This document shows positions 20,301 to 31,204 of a DNA stretch of 34,790 nucleotides, piece by piece (position 1 is the stretch's first letter; every line of letters starts with the position of its first letter). Location: positions 1 to 34,790 of the forward strand of contig JABYQS010000293.1 of the NCBI GenBank assembly GCA_022592435.1, written 5' to 3'. The position numbers were made by a program, and so were the translations under genes. Origin of the DNA: Cerioporus squamosus. Its lineage: Eukaryota; Basidiomycota; Agaricomycetes; Polyporales; Polyporaceae. Below the pieces are notes generated by a model. The model was not told the DNA's origin. It worked only from the letters and a program-made list of their open reading frames with translations, and ran no database searches.

Positions 20301-21291
20301 TTTGAGTGCAATGTGTGCCATGCGTGCTTCGGCTCGTGAGTTGCCCTGTCAAGCAGTTTGCGCGAAGGACGGATGGGTACATACGTAGAGACCAGAAGGG
20401 CGCGGTCTCCGCGACTTCTTCAGCGGAAGATGTACGGGCCCGACGTAATTAGCCTCCAATACAGTAAGTACGGCCATGTAATACATACGCACCTGACGCG
20501 CGATCGGTCGCATGGCGGCCTCCGTCGCGAATCTTCGACCGACTTCGACGCAGCAGTCCCTAACGCAATCAGGGGACCGTCGAAGGCTCCGTCAGACACT
20601 CACAGATCGCAGGCCCTGAAGCGCTGGGCCTTCGTCCAGGCAGGCCAAGTGAGACCTCGAGGGCGTACGTGCGGCGCGAATCAGCGCAGCGGCGCCACGA
20701 GAACCGAACGTACCTGAAGACAGCGTCAAGCATCAGCCTTCGCGACTCAGAAGATGCGGGCCGGAGAAGGACTGACGAGCGGACGGGATGACTGGATGGA
20801 TGGATGGATGATTGGATGGATGGATGGAAGAGATACAGGTGCATATGCATGCCGCGTGCCACATGAAGCGAACCTAGAACTAGTGAGAAAGTAGGGAAAC
20901 AACGGCGAACATTAGGACATTAATTTAGGATCGAAGCCCGGCAATACTACATGTACACGATGTTTGTGAGAGGAACCGCGATGTGCGGGTATCATGCATG
21001 GCATGCGGAGAGCGCGAACGCGAGCGAAAGGACGAACTTGGCGGGGAACAGAACAGATAGAACAGACAACAGACAGCAAACAGCGCAGTATCTCATCCAC
21101 CACTCCATCTCCATCTCGGACCTCATGGCATCGTCTTTCTGGTCAAGCGGCCCCAGCCTGAGGGACACCGCCTTGATGCGGCAGACACGGCAGGCTAGAG
21201 GGAAGCTTGTGCGGGAGAACGCCCGACGTGTGTGATATGGTTCTAAGATGCCAAATGCCAGTGCGCTGCACCAACCTTGACACAGAAGCCA
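17384..21291. other. 3.9-kb stretch without a recognisable gene
   Basis: No protein family, complete splice model or RNA gene could be supported. The longest open frames (225 codons at 18931-19608 plus, 200 codons at 19074-19676 minus, 191 codons at 18735-19310 plus) overlap each other in a GC-rich part. They have the Arg/Pro/Ser/Gly/Cys bias of chance frames. A short hairpin GCCCAG-TG-CTGGGC occurs near 19264-19277. Intron-like signals on the minus strand around 20500-20730 might belong to a non-coding transcript. This could be old transposon debris or a long regulatory or ncRNA region. Confidence 0.35.
20793..20829. repeat. (TGGA)n microsatellite
   Basis: Imperfect tetranucleotide array of TGGA with one ATTGGA interruption. 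It is non-coding. Confidence 0.85.
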
Positions 21292-22658
21292 TCATCTCGT
21301 CGAGGTGCGTTGCGGAGACCGGCGCGGCCCCCGCTCTGCTGACCGATCCGTCGAGTTGCTCGCGTTCTCCCACTCCTCTTCCTGCGGGCTCATGCGGTTG
21401 GCGATCTGTGCGGCCTCCGTGGCTTGGCGACATTCCGCACCACCGTCTGACCGTACTGTGAAAAAAGTCAGCCGGAAATCAGAATTCCCGAATACGATGC
21501 GAACGTACGATGACGCTGTGAACGGAAGCGGCGTCAGCGTGCTGCGCTCGTGTACAGATGAGCCTATGACACTTACGTTGAGCGCGTCTAGACGACTGAA
21601 TGTCTTCCCACATCCCTGGCATACGTTTGATTGTGACCTCGACGTATGTAGCGCCTGGTGTCGCCTGAGATAACGAGCGCGCAGAGAGGTGATCAGCGAC
21701 TGAAAGCGGTGTCAGGGTTTCCCAAGCTCATAGAATACTCACTTGCAATCATGCTGCCGTGCAAAACCCTTGTTGCATCCTGGCCATTCGCACAGGAACG
21801 GACGTTCGGCAGTATGGGAGCGGAGATGTCCTGCGTCATCGGAGACGAGCACGGTACGACACGTTGAATGGCGAGCGGGACACGGATGACACGAAAGGAA
21901 CACACACCTCTCAAGTTGAAGCGCCGAGTGAACGTACTCCCGCAGCCGGGAACCGGACAGACAAAATTCGCCTCGTTCCTCCGCCGACTCGCGCTCGCCG
22001 CCTGCGTCGCTGTCGTCGTCACCTGCTGCTTCTCGACCTGCATGATCGGAGGCAGGCGTGGCACGCTCGCGCCTTGCGGGAAAGCCGAGGCGGCGATGAC
22101 AGACGACGACCGTGCGCGCGTAGTGGGCGCAGACTGGATAGGCGGGAGCTGCTGCGATTGCGCGTAGAGCAGCGCAGCCTGGGGCGCGCGCTGGGCGTCC
22201 TCGGTAGAGCGGCGGCCTGATGAGGGTGGAGGCGAAATCGACGGTCCTGAGAGTGAGAGCGAGGACGCAGGCGGCAATTGCTGCTGCTGCTGTTGTTGCT
22301 GTGGTGGCGGCTGCTGCTGCGAGCCGGGAATCGGAGGTAAGCCCCAGTTCACAGCATGTGTTCGAAATTGAGGGCTTGGTGGCGATTGGTAGTGCGCACG
22401 GCTGGTGGATGCGTGCGCAGGTGGGGGCGGAGGGTGGGTGTAGTATGTGCTTTGGAGGTGATTGCGATCGTTCATGTCAGAGGGGCCACCGTGTTCTGAG
22501 CGGGGAGGTGGCGGATGGGGCGCGTTTGGAGGATGGTCGGGGGACGGCATGAGCGGGTTGTACTCCGCCGGGGCGAACTGATACGGGTGCAGCGCACGAA
22601 AGGGGGGACCAGAGGGTGGGGGCATAGTTGGAAGACGGAAAGCCGCATCTACTTCCAT
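21292..22658 (-). CDS. C2H2 zinc-finger transcription factor with a 7-nt micro-exon
   Basis: Probable nuclear DNA-binding regulator. Five exons (22658-21908, 21830-21743, 21664-21577, 21515-21509, 21455-21292) give 365 residues. The first 230 residues are Pro/Gln/Ser-rich with a polyQ tract, consistent with an activation or linker region. Three consecutive fingers follow: CPVPGCGSTFTRRFNLRGH..., CEWPGCNKGFARQHDCKRH, and CQGCGKTFSRLDALNRH. After the third finger comes LRSDGGAEC, giving a C2HC-like close shared by a fungal family (RSxGGAEC). Introns cut inside each finger. Exon 4 is only CGTCATC, yet it is needed to write RH-L and to restore frame into RSDGGAEC. The tail is short and polar and ends TSTR. 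The ATG at 22658 is the first in frame. Target genes cannot be inferred. Confidence 0.85.
22278..22322 (-). repeat. Coding CAG/CAA repeat (polyglutamine)
   Basis: CAG-rich triplet run inside exon 1 of the zinc-finger gene. It encodes two Gln blocks separated by PPP, and mixed CAG/CAA codons moderate the repeat. Confidence 0.8.
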
Positions 22659-24031
22659 GTCAGTGCTGTAGCGCTGGTAATCGCCGTCTGCGATGCCGTT
22701 AGAGCAGAGAGACGCAAGGACAAGGCTGGAATCGGCGGGAGGTCACGGGGATGCGGGCGCGGAGGGGCGCGGTGGTGGTGGTAGGGGACAAGGGGAGCCA
22801 GGCGATGGTCGGAGGGGCGACGTCGGGGACAAGCACTCGGAGAGCCGGGCGGCGGGGAAAAAGGGAAAAATGGGAGGCTTTATAGAATATAACCGATAGG
22901 AGGGACACCAAGCGCGATGTGTCATGTCCATTAATCTCGATGCGCGTCCTCTGATCCCGACCGTACCGCCACCCACCACTCTGTTTCGCATCCAGTTCCC
23001 CAGGCGCCTATCAGCCTGTCCGGGGTCCTGCCTCTCGTCATCCCCTCGCCGCCCACCGCGTTCCCCGCCCGACGCGGCCAGCGCCCGCTCTGCACTCTCC
23101 ATCAAACCCGCCTTCACGGCCACATCCCCGAGCGTGTCGATCCGCCCGCAGCCATGGCCTCAGCCACACCTCCCGGGCCCCCACTGAGCCCATCTCTGTC
23201 TCAGACCGCCGCATGAGCCAGCGTGGCTCTCCTCGCCCGGGCCCACACCTGCTGCGCTCGCACGGGCATGAGAAACGCGCGACCTCCGGTTTCCGACAGC
23301 GTGCATCTTCAGCATCACAGCACGCGTCGGACATCCGCCGGCGAGGTCCAAGTCCTTCTCAGCCAACGCGTCACCATAGGACTACGCAGCACAGCATCCA
23401 ACGTACCTGCTATGACAGGCACCGCATCTATCTTTCGACTGCATGCCTCCATGTCTCTTACAATGCCGACCGTCCCGTGCTTGCGTCCTACCGCGAGAAA
23501 ACCACTCACTCCATGGAGATACTCCCCTGCCGCCTGACAAGGCAGGCCGCCCGGCATTTCTCATCCGACCGAAAGGAAATACGCGTCCTAGCCAACCACT
23601 TAGCGGTCCATTTCCAACCGTCCGTGCAAAACGGACGACCGCAAGAGGCGTCCGCCAGACGGGCAACGCACGGGTTGTACGGGTGGCTGCAACCTGTACC
23701 TGGCTTAGCCTCGCGATCGGACCACCACCACCCATCTCCTCCTGATACACCGCGACGTCCAAGACACGGATCTGCATCTTGCCAAAGCCATGTCTCTCCG
23801 CATCATTATTCTATGATTACAAAGGTCTCCTGCTATGTACTCTTCTGAGAACAACGCATGCTGCTATACAATAACTCCCCGTCCGAAACTTTAAGATGTC
23901 CCGTGGCCGCCCGCGAACGCGCCGCGCCCGATTGTCCATGCAGTGTTCGAGTCGCCTTCGGGAGCTGTACCTCCGGAATCCAAATCGTCGCCGCGATGCT
24001 GGTAACCGCCCCCGCTCAGACGCGGTGTCGT
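22659..24031. other. Intergenic, promoter of zinc-finger gene and 3' flank of hydrolase
   Basis: 1.37 kb without a supported gene. A 211-codon plus-strand frame at 23213-23848 is His/Arg/Ser-rich, lacks motifs and overlaps other open frames. It is treated as chance. Confidence 0.4.
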
Positions 24032-27000
24032 CTACTTGACACTGTCCTGCGTCTGCGAGATAAGATGCGAGTCCAGCAGGCGACGACGCCTCATCAGCTC
24101 GGACTCTGTGATCGTCTGCCCTCCCTGGAGTGCCTTGCTGGGTGTGGGCGCGCTGCCGTTGCCAGGCGACGAGGAGCTCGGTCGTTTGGTCGGCGAAAAT
24201 TGCCGCAAAGCCTCCACCTCCCGGATTGGTGTCGGCACTTCGTAGAGGATGTCAGAGCGTAGGTCGCCACTCACACCGTTGGGCGTGGCTGTGGGCGGAG
24301 ATGGTGCCTTTGACGATTGCGACGCGGTCCTCCCATGACTCGCCGACGCCCTCCGAACGGTGGCATTGGATGCAGTCGAGTTCCGCCGCATATCCGCATA
24401 CGACGAGGGTGGCGAGCGCCGCTTGGGTGCGAAGGTAAGCCCATCGTCCGTGTCCAGCTCTGTCTCAGAAGTCGTCGACGCAAACCCGTCCGTGTCCGTA
24501 TCCCGCGAACCGCTGTTGCTCCAGTTCGCCTGTACCTTCGACAACCGTCTCGTCCGCGGGCTGGCAAGGGCCGGGTGCGAAGCGCCACGGAGATCAGCCG
24601 GCGGGTTGCCGGCATCGCGAGCATCCGCAAACATTGATCCAGGCGCGCCGTCCGGCCTCGCAAACACCTCGCCCATCCAGTCCGCCAGGTCGTCGATGAC
24701 CCCTCGCACCTCCCGTATCAGGCTGGGCATCTGCAAGTAACCGTGGCTCCATTCCGAGAAGATGACCATCCGGACCCAGTCCTCCTCTGTCTCGGCGGCG
24801 AGCCGCTCGTACTCGCGCTGGAGGGCACGCAAGTCCCCATGCACACTCGGGTCGTGCACACCGATACTGGGAGACGTCCGGGCGATGATGCGCTCGAGCT
24901 CTGCGCGGCGGGCGCGCTTGGCCTCACGCACCCGCCCGGCGAAAATAAGCGTGTCGTCCACGAAAGGGTCTTTCTCGCCGCATGTCATCAAGAGCGGCGG
25001 GAACTGCGCCAAGAGATGGTCCGGCGCGAGGATGGGCGACAGCTGATAGTCCGACTGGAAGTCGGGGTTGCGGTGTGGCCCGATGTAAAGGATGGCCATT
25101 GCGCGCATCTGCAAATCAGGGTTTGATCAGCCATCAGTCATATTCACTCAGCATGTAGACAAGGGCAGACAAGGACGTGGAAGTGAACGAGAGCGCGGCT
25201 GGGGCAGTGTACGGCGTAGAAACGGGTAGAAGCTGTGCAGCTGTATACTCAGCGAGGAACTCACCATGCTAGGGGAAATGATGCGGTCCTGGAAGTACCC
25301 TGTCCTGCTCGTCATGGTCAACCGCGTTCCGATCGGAGCAGTTGCTTCAGTCGACGGCGCAGCGTCGTCCATGGATACGGGGCTCTCAACCTCGCGTTTG
25401 ACATCGACCTGTGGATTGAAGCGGATACGGGCTCGCAGCGGCTTCTCGTCGTCCCTACTCGAGCTTGGCGACTCGTCTTCAACATCGCCCATCGCGCCAC
25501 CTTCGTCTTGACTAAATTCCTCGTAGGACATCCTCCTAACGTCAGAGGTCGTGTGGCGCGTACGCAGGGGAGGCATCGCCTTTGCCGACGATGAAGTGAA
25601 TTGGCGCAGCGTGTCTCGGAGGCTGCGTCGTCGGCGTGGCCGCCGATCTCCGACCATGGACAAAGGGCTTATATGGCCAAGATGATCCTTTTGATCGGGC
25701 AGCAGGGACAGGTGTCCGGATGACTGTTCGGTTTGCAATACGCGCAGGTTCTGTGGCGTCATCCACGACGTGAAGTTGAAATCAAGGGCTGCATAGTTGA
25801 GGACCAGCGCAAGCGGGTGAGGCAGATTCATCTGCGTCTGGAGAATCTTGAACATGACGGTCACGGCTATGTGGGCGCCGCTACCAAGAAGTCAGTATCA
25901 AAGTCTCCTATGCACCCGGACGACAATAGAACGCACGCCGAGTCTCCGGTTAGGATAATGTTCAGCGCGTGGCCCGACATGCCGATGACCATGCCAGTGG
26001 TCTCGACCAGCACCCGATATAGGTCGAAACACTCGTCGATGCTGTATGGATAAGGATCTGTGCGGTCAAATGCCGGGTTGTTCGGTCAGGACGGTTAGGA
26101 GACGTCGATTAGGTTCGGTCACCCACACTCCGGTGCTTTGCCATAATCAACCGACAGGACAGGTTTCCCGGAGCGGATCGCCCACATGCGCAGCCTTTCT
26201 TCATGGTGTTCTGGGGTCATGGATACAAACCCTCCCCCGGGGAAGTCGAGTATGAGGTCAGTCGCGCTGGCAAGTTGATCCGCCGGAGGTGCGAAAAACA
26301 GCCATGTAGTAATCGGGCGGCGTTGGGTCGAGTCCTTCGGGCGGGCGAGCAGGATCTTGCGGCGTATGCTGATGCGGGGGTGCAAGGTCACCATGCGTAT
26401 CTAACTCAGTCGTGAGCGGCGTTGTATGTGGCGCGACATATGGACACTAACGTAAGGGTTTGTCGTCTTCTCCCATGTCGTCCGTAACATTTCGACCGTG
26501 GGTGCGGCACGGTACTTCCGAAGCTGCGTCCCAAGGTAGGTTAATGAGCGGTGTGTCTTGGAGAGCCAGAGAAAGGGAATTGCACACCTTCTCGTCAGCT
26601 TCATGAGCATATATGATGTAATAAATAGAGAACAGGATCGAGCAGATGTCCTTGAGCCATTGCGGTCGAATATGCATGGCTGTGGCAAAACCAGCATCTA
26701 GACCTGTGGTGACCCACGTTGCACGGTAGTATGAAGGAGAGTACTGGAGGAAACACATGACTTAGTACGGTCTGATGCGCGGTGGTAATCGCCGCTTACA
26801 AGGTTCGCGAGCGGTTCGGGAGCTGGGGAGAGGGGGCTGAGAAGACAGCGAACACAGATGCAGATTCGACTCACCTGCTAATCCGAGTATCTTGTCGAGA
26901 TTACGGACAGCGTAAACCCCAGTAAGGGTGCTGACAATGATCTGCCATGGGGTGTATTGCTCTTGAAGGAGGGTCAGGTTGGCTGAAGTGAACGGAAACG

Positions 27001-27040
27001 CCAGCACGCACTGAGAGCCCTGTTTGCCCGCCTTATCCAT
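24032..27040 (-). CDS. Hormone-sensitive-lipase-type alpha/beta hydrolase
   Basis: Predicted serine hydrolase of the HSL/GDXG family, likely a lipase or esterase. Exons: 27040-26875, 26760-26588, 26523-26452, 26400-26127, 26057-25937, 25880-25265, 25108-24032 (832 residues). The nucleophile is Ser268 in LTGDSAGAHIAV. The acid is Asp521 in CGEKDPFVDDTL and the base is His596 in EWSHGYLQM. The oxyanion loop reads DFPGGGF (about 189-195), with Pro where HGGG has His. About 200 disordered residues (Ser/Arg/Glu-rich) are inserted between the nucleophile and acid blocks, and a further 230-residue Ser-rich tail follows. The N-terminal part has hydrophobic helices (DICSILFSIYYIIYA). The exon 1/2 junction is the weakest: the frame needs an AAG acceptor at 26761 instead of the better CAG at 26744. 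The frame stays open upstream to 27556, so the start is uncertain. Confidence 0.8.
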
Positions 27041-27716
27041 AGCAGACTGGGTCCACTGGGATCTCCGCGCAAAACGCGCCAGAACCAGAAGATAATAACC
27101 AGAATCACCTGCGGACCAAGCAAGCCACACGGTCAGCGTCTCGCGTATACACGTCCACACCCAGCGCGTCGCACCTGGGTCCTCCTCCAGCTGATGCTTG
27201 GCCGTCCCAGGAGATGGTCTATCATGGCCAGGTGGTAGTAAGAGGAAGAGGTGTGGATGAGCCCAGTGTTCGCTCGAGGACTTGTGTCGAGATGGGTGGC
27301 ATGTGATTGCTCCAGCAGGCAGCGTATCGACCAGTTCAGGCATGGCGTCACATTGCACGCAGACGCCCTCTGGCGTCTGGAGCGCGGTGTCCGTCGCTGG
27401 CACGGTCGCGCATGCAGCCCAAGGGCTCGTTAACCACCAAGTCGTCGGCCAGTCTGAGTGTCGCACGAAGCAGCGGAGAACGTCATGGTGGTAGCGGCGG
27501 AAAGAGGCGTTCGTCGGGGGCGACCAAGGAAAGCCATCGGGCTCCCCGAGATGCACCGCTTGAGCTTATCTCCCCACGTTTCCCATCGCGATCGGAATCT
27601 GAGAACCCTCCCTCTTGGCCTCGACCTCGGAGATGGCTCGCGCGATATACAGCAGGTGGCGCTGCCAGGTCATACAGCAGTGCTCGCGCTCGCGTCCTTC
27701 TTGACTGCGTGCCACC
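27041..27716. promoter_or_regulatory. Divergent promoter region, hydrolase and allantoicase fusion
   Basis: 676 bp between two divergently read genes. A GATAAG core, read on the minus strand at 27565-27570, lies about 147 bp before the allantoicase ATG. GATA factors (Gln3/AreA type) activate allantoin genes in other fungi, so a role is plausible but unproven from one site. Long open frames cross this region on both strands (minus to 27556, plus 27307-27972), with no family resemblance. Confidence 0.4.
27565..27570 (-). promoter_or_regulatory. Candidate GATA-factor site
   Basis: GATAAG hexamer upstream of the allantoicase-ureidoglycolate lyase gene. A hexamer of this kind also occurs by chance, so the call rests on context only. 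Confidence 0.25.
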
Positions 27717-30187
27717 ATGGCCTACAAGCGCGTTCCGCTCGAGGACTTCAAGGACACATTCTCCACGGCCATCGGTGAGTCACACCCGTCGATACCGAAC
27801 TTATGCAAATTCGAGTCAACCGTCATCCCGCGACATGTCTCACAGAACTATCGAGCGTCGCTCTCGGCGGAGAAGTCACCTCGGTGTCGGACGAGTTCTT
27901 CGCGGAGGCTTTCCACCTGCTTCTAGTCGAGGTACAGCCCATCGGTCTATTGACACGGGATGCCGCGATTGATGGATGATGTCTGTCTCAGCCTGCTCCC
28001 AGTCTCAAAGGCCAGTTCGGACCCAAAGGCGCACTCTTCAGCGGGTGGGAGTCTCGCAGGCACAATCCAACTTATGACTGGTAGGTGGTGCCTTGGCATG
28101 TCTCTTCGGCGATGCGATGACCTTGGCTAGGTGCATAATAAAGCTCGGCACCACCGGATCGATAAGTGGGTTCGACATCGACACCAGCCATTTCAACGGT
28201 TTGTGGTTGGCATCACTTAATCAGCGGAGTAAACCACTGACTGCGGGATCGGCAGGGAACGAGGCACCTCAAGCATCAGTTGACATCCTGTACTCTCCTG
28301 ACGGCTCAGCGCCTCAGGTAGACGACCCCAGAGTGAGTCACTCTTCTTCCATGCCCCATCGGAGCTTGATTCACACCGTTCTGACACCCGGCCTTCGCGC
28401 TAGTGGCAGGAATTGCTGCCCAAAGTCGATCTCGGTCCGAGCTCGAGGCACTTGTTTACCGTCCCTCCATCCAATAGCGTCAACTATGTCAAGCTGAACA
28501 TGTACCCGGACGGCGGCATCGTGAGTGCTATCATTTAACCGCGTAACTGATAGTTGTACGAATGTTTCGGTCTCATGGCTAGGCGCGCTTCCGTGTATAC
28601 GGCTTGGTCTCACCTATCTTCCCCTCGGACACCTCTGTCACGTTTGATCTGGCACACGTCTTCTCCGGAGGCCGAGTCGTGTACACTTCCGATCAACACT
28701 TCGGCGTCGGGTCGAACCTAATCCTCCCAGGACGAGGTATGCCAAAGCCCCCGCGAACATCGCACGGTGGTGTCATCCCGCTTCTGATACCTCTTCCGCA
28801 GGCAAAGATATGGGGGATGGCTGGGAAACGAAGCGTAGCCGTGCCGCCGGTCACAAGGACTGGGCTATCATCAAACTGTATGTCATCCCAGTGCGCTCGG
28901 AAGAGACTTCCTTAGGCTGACATTCGCATCGCACCGCATTGGCGACGCGCCTCTGCTAAACCATACGCATCCGTGCCAGAGGAGACGCCGGGTACCTTTC
29001 CCAGGTCGAAATCGACACCGCACACTTCAAGGGCAACTTCCCGGAGTCATGCGAGCTCCATGCAGTGCACAGCACCGAACTCGTGCCCGACGTCCCGGAC
29101 GAGAACTGGACGCTCGTCCTGCCCCGCACGAAACTCGGGCCACACAGGCAGCACTTCTTCCAGCTCGAGAACGTCGCCGGGACCCCGTACACGCATGTCA
29201 AGATTACCATCTATCCTGATGGTGGCATCAAGCGCGTGCGCGTCATGGGCCAGCGAGCAGCAGGCTCCATCAACGAGGACAGCGATCGCGCAGCCACCAC
29301 GAACGTAAATGAGATCGGTGATGGCGGGAGCAGTGCTGCCCCTCGAGAGCCTGCCCCGCATCGGGGGCGCTCGGAGCTCGGGCCTATCATCCCTGCCCTC
29401 CCGCTGACCGCAGAGGCCTTCGCTCCGTACGGGAAGGTCGTGCAAGCGTATGCGGACGTCAACGCGGTGCCGGACCCGCGCCATACCAAGGTGACGGGGG
29501 CGAACCAGGGCACGGCGACAAAGTTCCACAAGCTCGCGCTCCTCGAGGCCTCGTACCCGCCGGAGTCAGGGGCAACCGCAGGCCTGTCGGTATACCGGTG
29601 CAATCCTATTGCCGTGGTGCCGGGAGGCCAGTGGGAGGTGAAGGTGCTCGAGCGCCATCCCTGCACGAACCAGGCGTTTGTTCCCATGGGAGGCGGCGTC
29701 GGCCTCGGGGACGCGCTGGAAGAACCTGGAACCCAGTATCTCGTGATCGTGGCGAAGAACGGGGCGGACGACAAGCCCAACCTTGCGAGCATGCGTGCGT
29801 TCATCGCTTCCGCTGGGCAGGCCATCGTTTACGACACTGGCATCTGGCGTGAGTTTCCATTCCGATCGGGGTTCCTCTGATGCCGACTATTTGCGCCCAT
29901 CGCTGACTCTCGCCGTGTTTCCTTCCTCCTTGCCCCCAGATCACCCGATGGCGGTCCTGTACAAGGTGAGACGGCGCAGCACCTGTTGTGGCTATCGCAC
30001 GATGCTGTTGCTGATGGCACTTCGCGCGGATGACGGTTTGCTGACTGCTCTTTGCATCATTTGTGCCCCGCAGACGATGGACTTCACCTGCGTGGAGACC
30101 CAGATTGGCAACGGCGACAGGCTGGACTGCGAGGTCGTTGATCTTGACGGTTCTGCGGGTTTCTACCGAGTACAGATACCCGTTTGA
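27717..30187 (+). CDS. DAL2/DAL3: Allantoicase-ureidoglycolate lyase fusion
   Basis: One gene appears to encode two consecutive enzymes of ureide catabolism: allantoate to ureidoglycolate plus urea, then to glyoxylate plus urea. Eleven exons (27717-27774, 27846-27931, 27992-28080, 28131-28198, 28256-28332, 28404-28520, 28583-28736, 28802-28877, 28980-29848, 29940-29965, 30074-30187) give 577 residues with every phase consistent. Residues 1 to about 335 are a complete two-repeat allantoicase ([50 protein letters not shown]; second repeat [33 protein letters not shown], each ending MYPDGGI or IYPDGGI). A 40-residue linker follows. From about 379 comes a ureidoglycolate lyase ([54 protein letters not shown], ending FYRVQIPV). 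The fusion junction lies inside the uninterrupted 869-nt exon 9, so it is not a splicing artefact. The start has a strong GCCACCATGG context. Confidence 0.93.
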
Positions 30188-30895
30188 AAGGATGGCATCG
30201 GCTGGGGTGGCGCGACGAAGCGTCGACACGCCGCGTCCTCGCGAAGTGCACAGTCGAGACTGATCAGAAACCCCGCAATTAGCATCACTTCGCACACATG
30301 AACTACCCTGCAGTCAAACTTGATACGGTGAGGTTACTCCAGGGGTGAGGCGCGCGTTACCTGCTCTTGTCTTCGTCAGGCAGCATGATGATGCAAGGGA
30401 ACGAGTGTAGTCAGTCCCCAGTGCCATATGGTGTTATGAGCCGTTCAGCTTGCGTCTCCTCGGATGCCGGGTGGACTCCGGGGTCCTCGTCGAGGCACGC
30501 GAATATGGAGGGGTGGCACAGCTTTTGCTCCCCTTCCTGATGAGTGCAGTGCGGTGATCGACAGACTGTTGCCCAGTGCTCCCCGACGAGCTGAGCGCTG
30601 AGTTCATTTACCTGCCCCGATCTGGCTGCAACCGGGTGTTATCTCCTAGGGAGTTCTCTGCAAGTCACCACCCCAGGGAGGAGGCTGCCTGGTCTGTGTA
30701 TCACTCCCGGTTTGGGTGTGGTGGTGGCGCACGCGGCACGCATCTCTCGGCTAAGAATACAGCTGTGAGCACTTCGACCTTGACGATACGCAAGCTGATG
30801 CGGAGGACTCCTGCGCAAAGTGACAGACCGACTGCGGCCAGTCGAGCTGAGACACCACGCGGAGACTCGGCAGGTCTGCGACCCAGCGAGAGTCC

Positions 30896-30923
30896 GACTC
30901 GGATGACCGACTGTATCCGAGTC
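30896..30923. repeat. Perfect 9-bp hairpin
   Basis: GACTCGGAT (30896-30904) and its exact inverted copy ATCCGAGTC (30915-30923) are separated by 10 nt. A related AGTCCGAGTCGG recurs near 31226. Confidence 0.6.
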
Positions 30924-31052
30924 CCCACGAGGGGTCGCAGTGCCCGTTCGTACCGCGCGAGCTTCTGCAAGTTGCAAGCAGATGGCTGATTCACGGGCTC
31001 ACGGCGGCCAAGGCTCAACACCAGGTGCACGGATGTAACAACCAAGGGAAAA

Positions 31053-31102
31053 TGGAACGCGCGGGAATTGCACCACGCGCAACCGTTGGACTATCCGTCC
31101 CA
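31053..31102 (-). pseudogene. tRNA-like relic lacking an anticodon arm
   Basis: On the minus strand TGGGACG (31102-31096) and CGTTCCA (31059-31053) form a full 7-bp acceptor stem with one G-U pair. An A-box-like GATAGTCCAACGGTT resembles tRNA-Glu/Asp, and a B-box-like GGTGCAATTCCC (31074-31063) follows after only a few bases. A TTTT run (31052-31049) begins immediately after the 3' acceptor strand. About 22 nt are missing relative to a tRNA, in the place of the anticodon arm, and the T stem pairs poorly. It is either a deleted tRNA gene or a tRNA-derived Pol III unit. Confidence 0.45.
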
Positions 31103-31172
31103 TTTATCCTTTGTTATTACACTTTCCTCAACCTCACGGGTGACTAAGCCGGTCTTGGTGTCTCGGAAACCT

Positions 31173-31204
31173 GTAACGCGGTCACTTCGTGACCCGCCCG
31201 TTAC
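31173..31204. repeat. Nested hairpin
   Basis: The outer arms GTAACG/CGTTAC enclose GGTCAC-TTC-GTGACC. It is a compact imperfect palindrome of 32 nt about 70 bp from the tRNA-like relic, and could be a transposon end or an RNA structure. Confidence 0.55.

Noticed and set aside
23213..23848. 211-codon plus-strand open frame
   Set aside because: His/Arg/Ser-rich, with no start context or family resemblance, and overlapped by other open frames.
26762..27556. Extension of the hydrolase N-terminus to 27556
   Set aside because: The frame is open, but the upstream 172 codons look unlike the family and cover the shared promoter. I kept the ATG at 27040 and flagged the uncertainty.
27307..27972. 221-codon plus-strand open frame over the allantoicase start
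   Set aside because: Arg/Ser-rich chance frame. The real start is the ATG at 27717 with a consensus context and a spliced allantoicase N-terminus.
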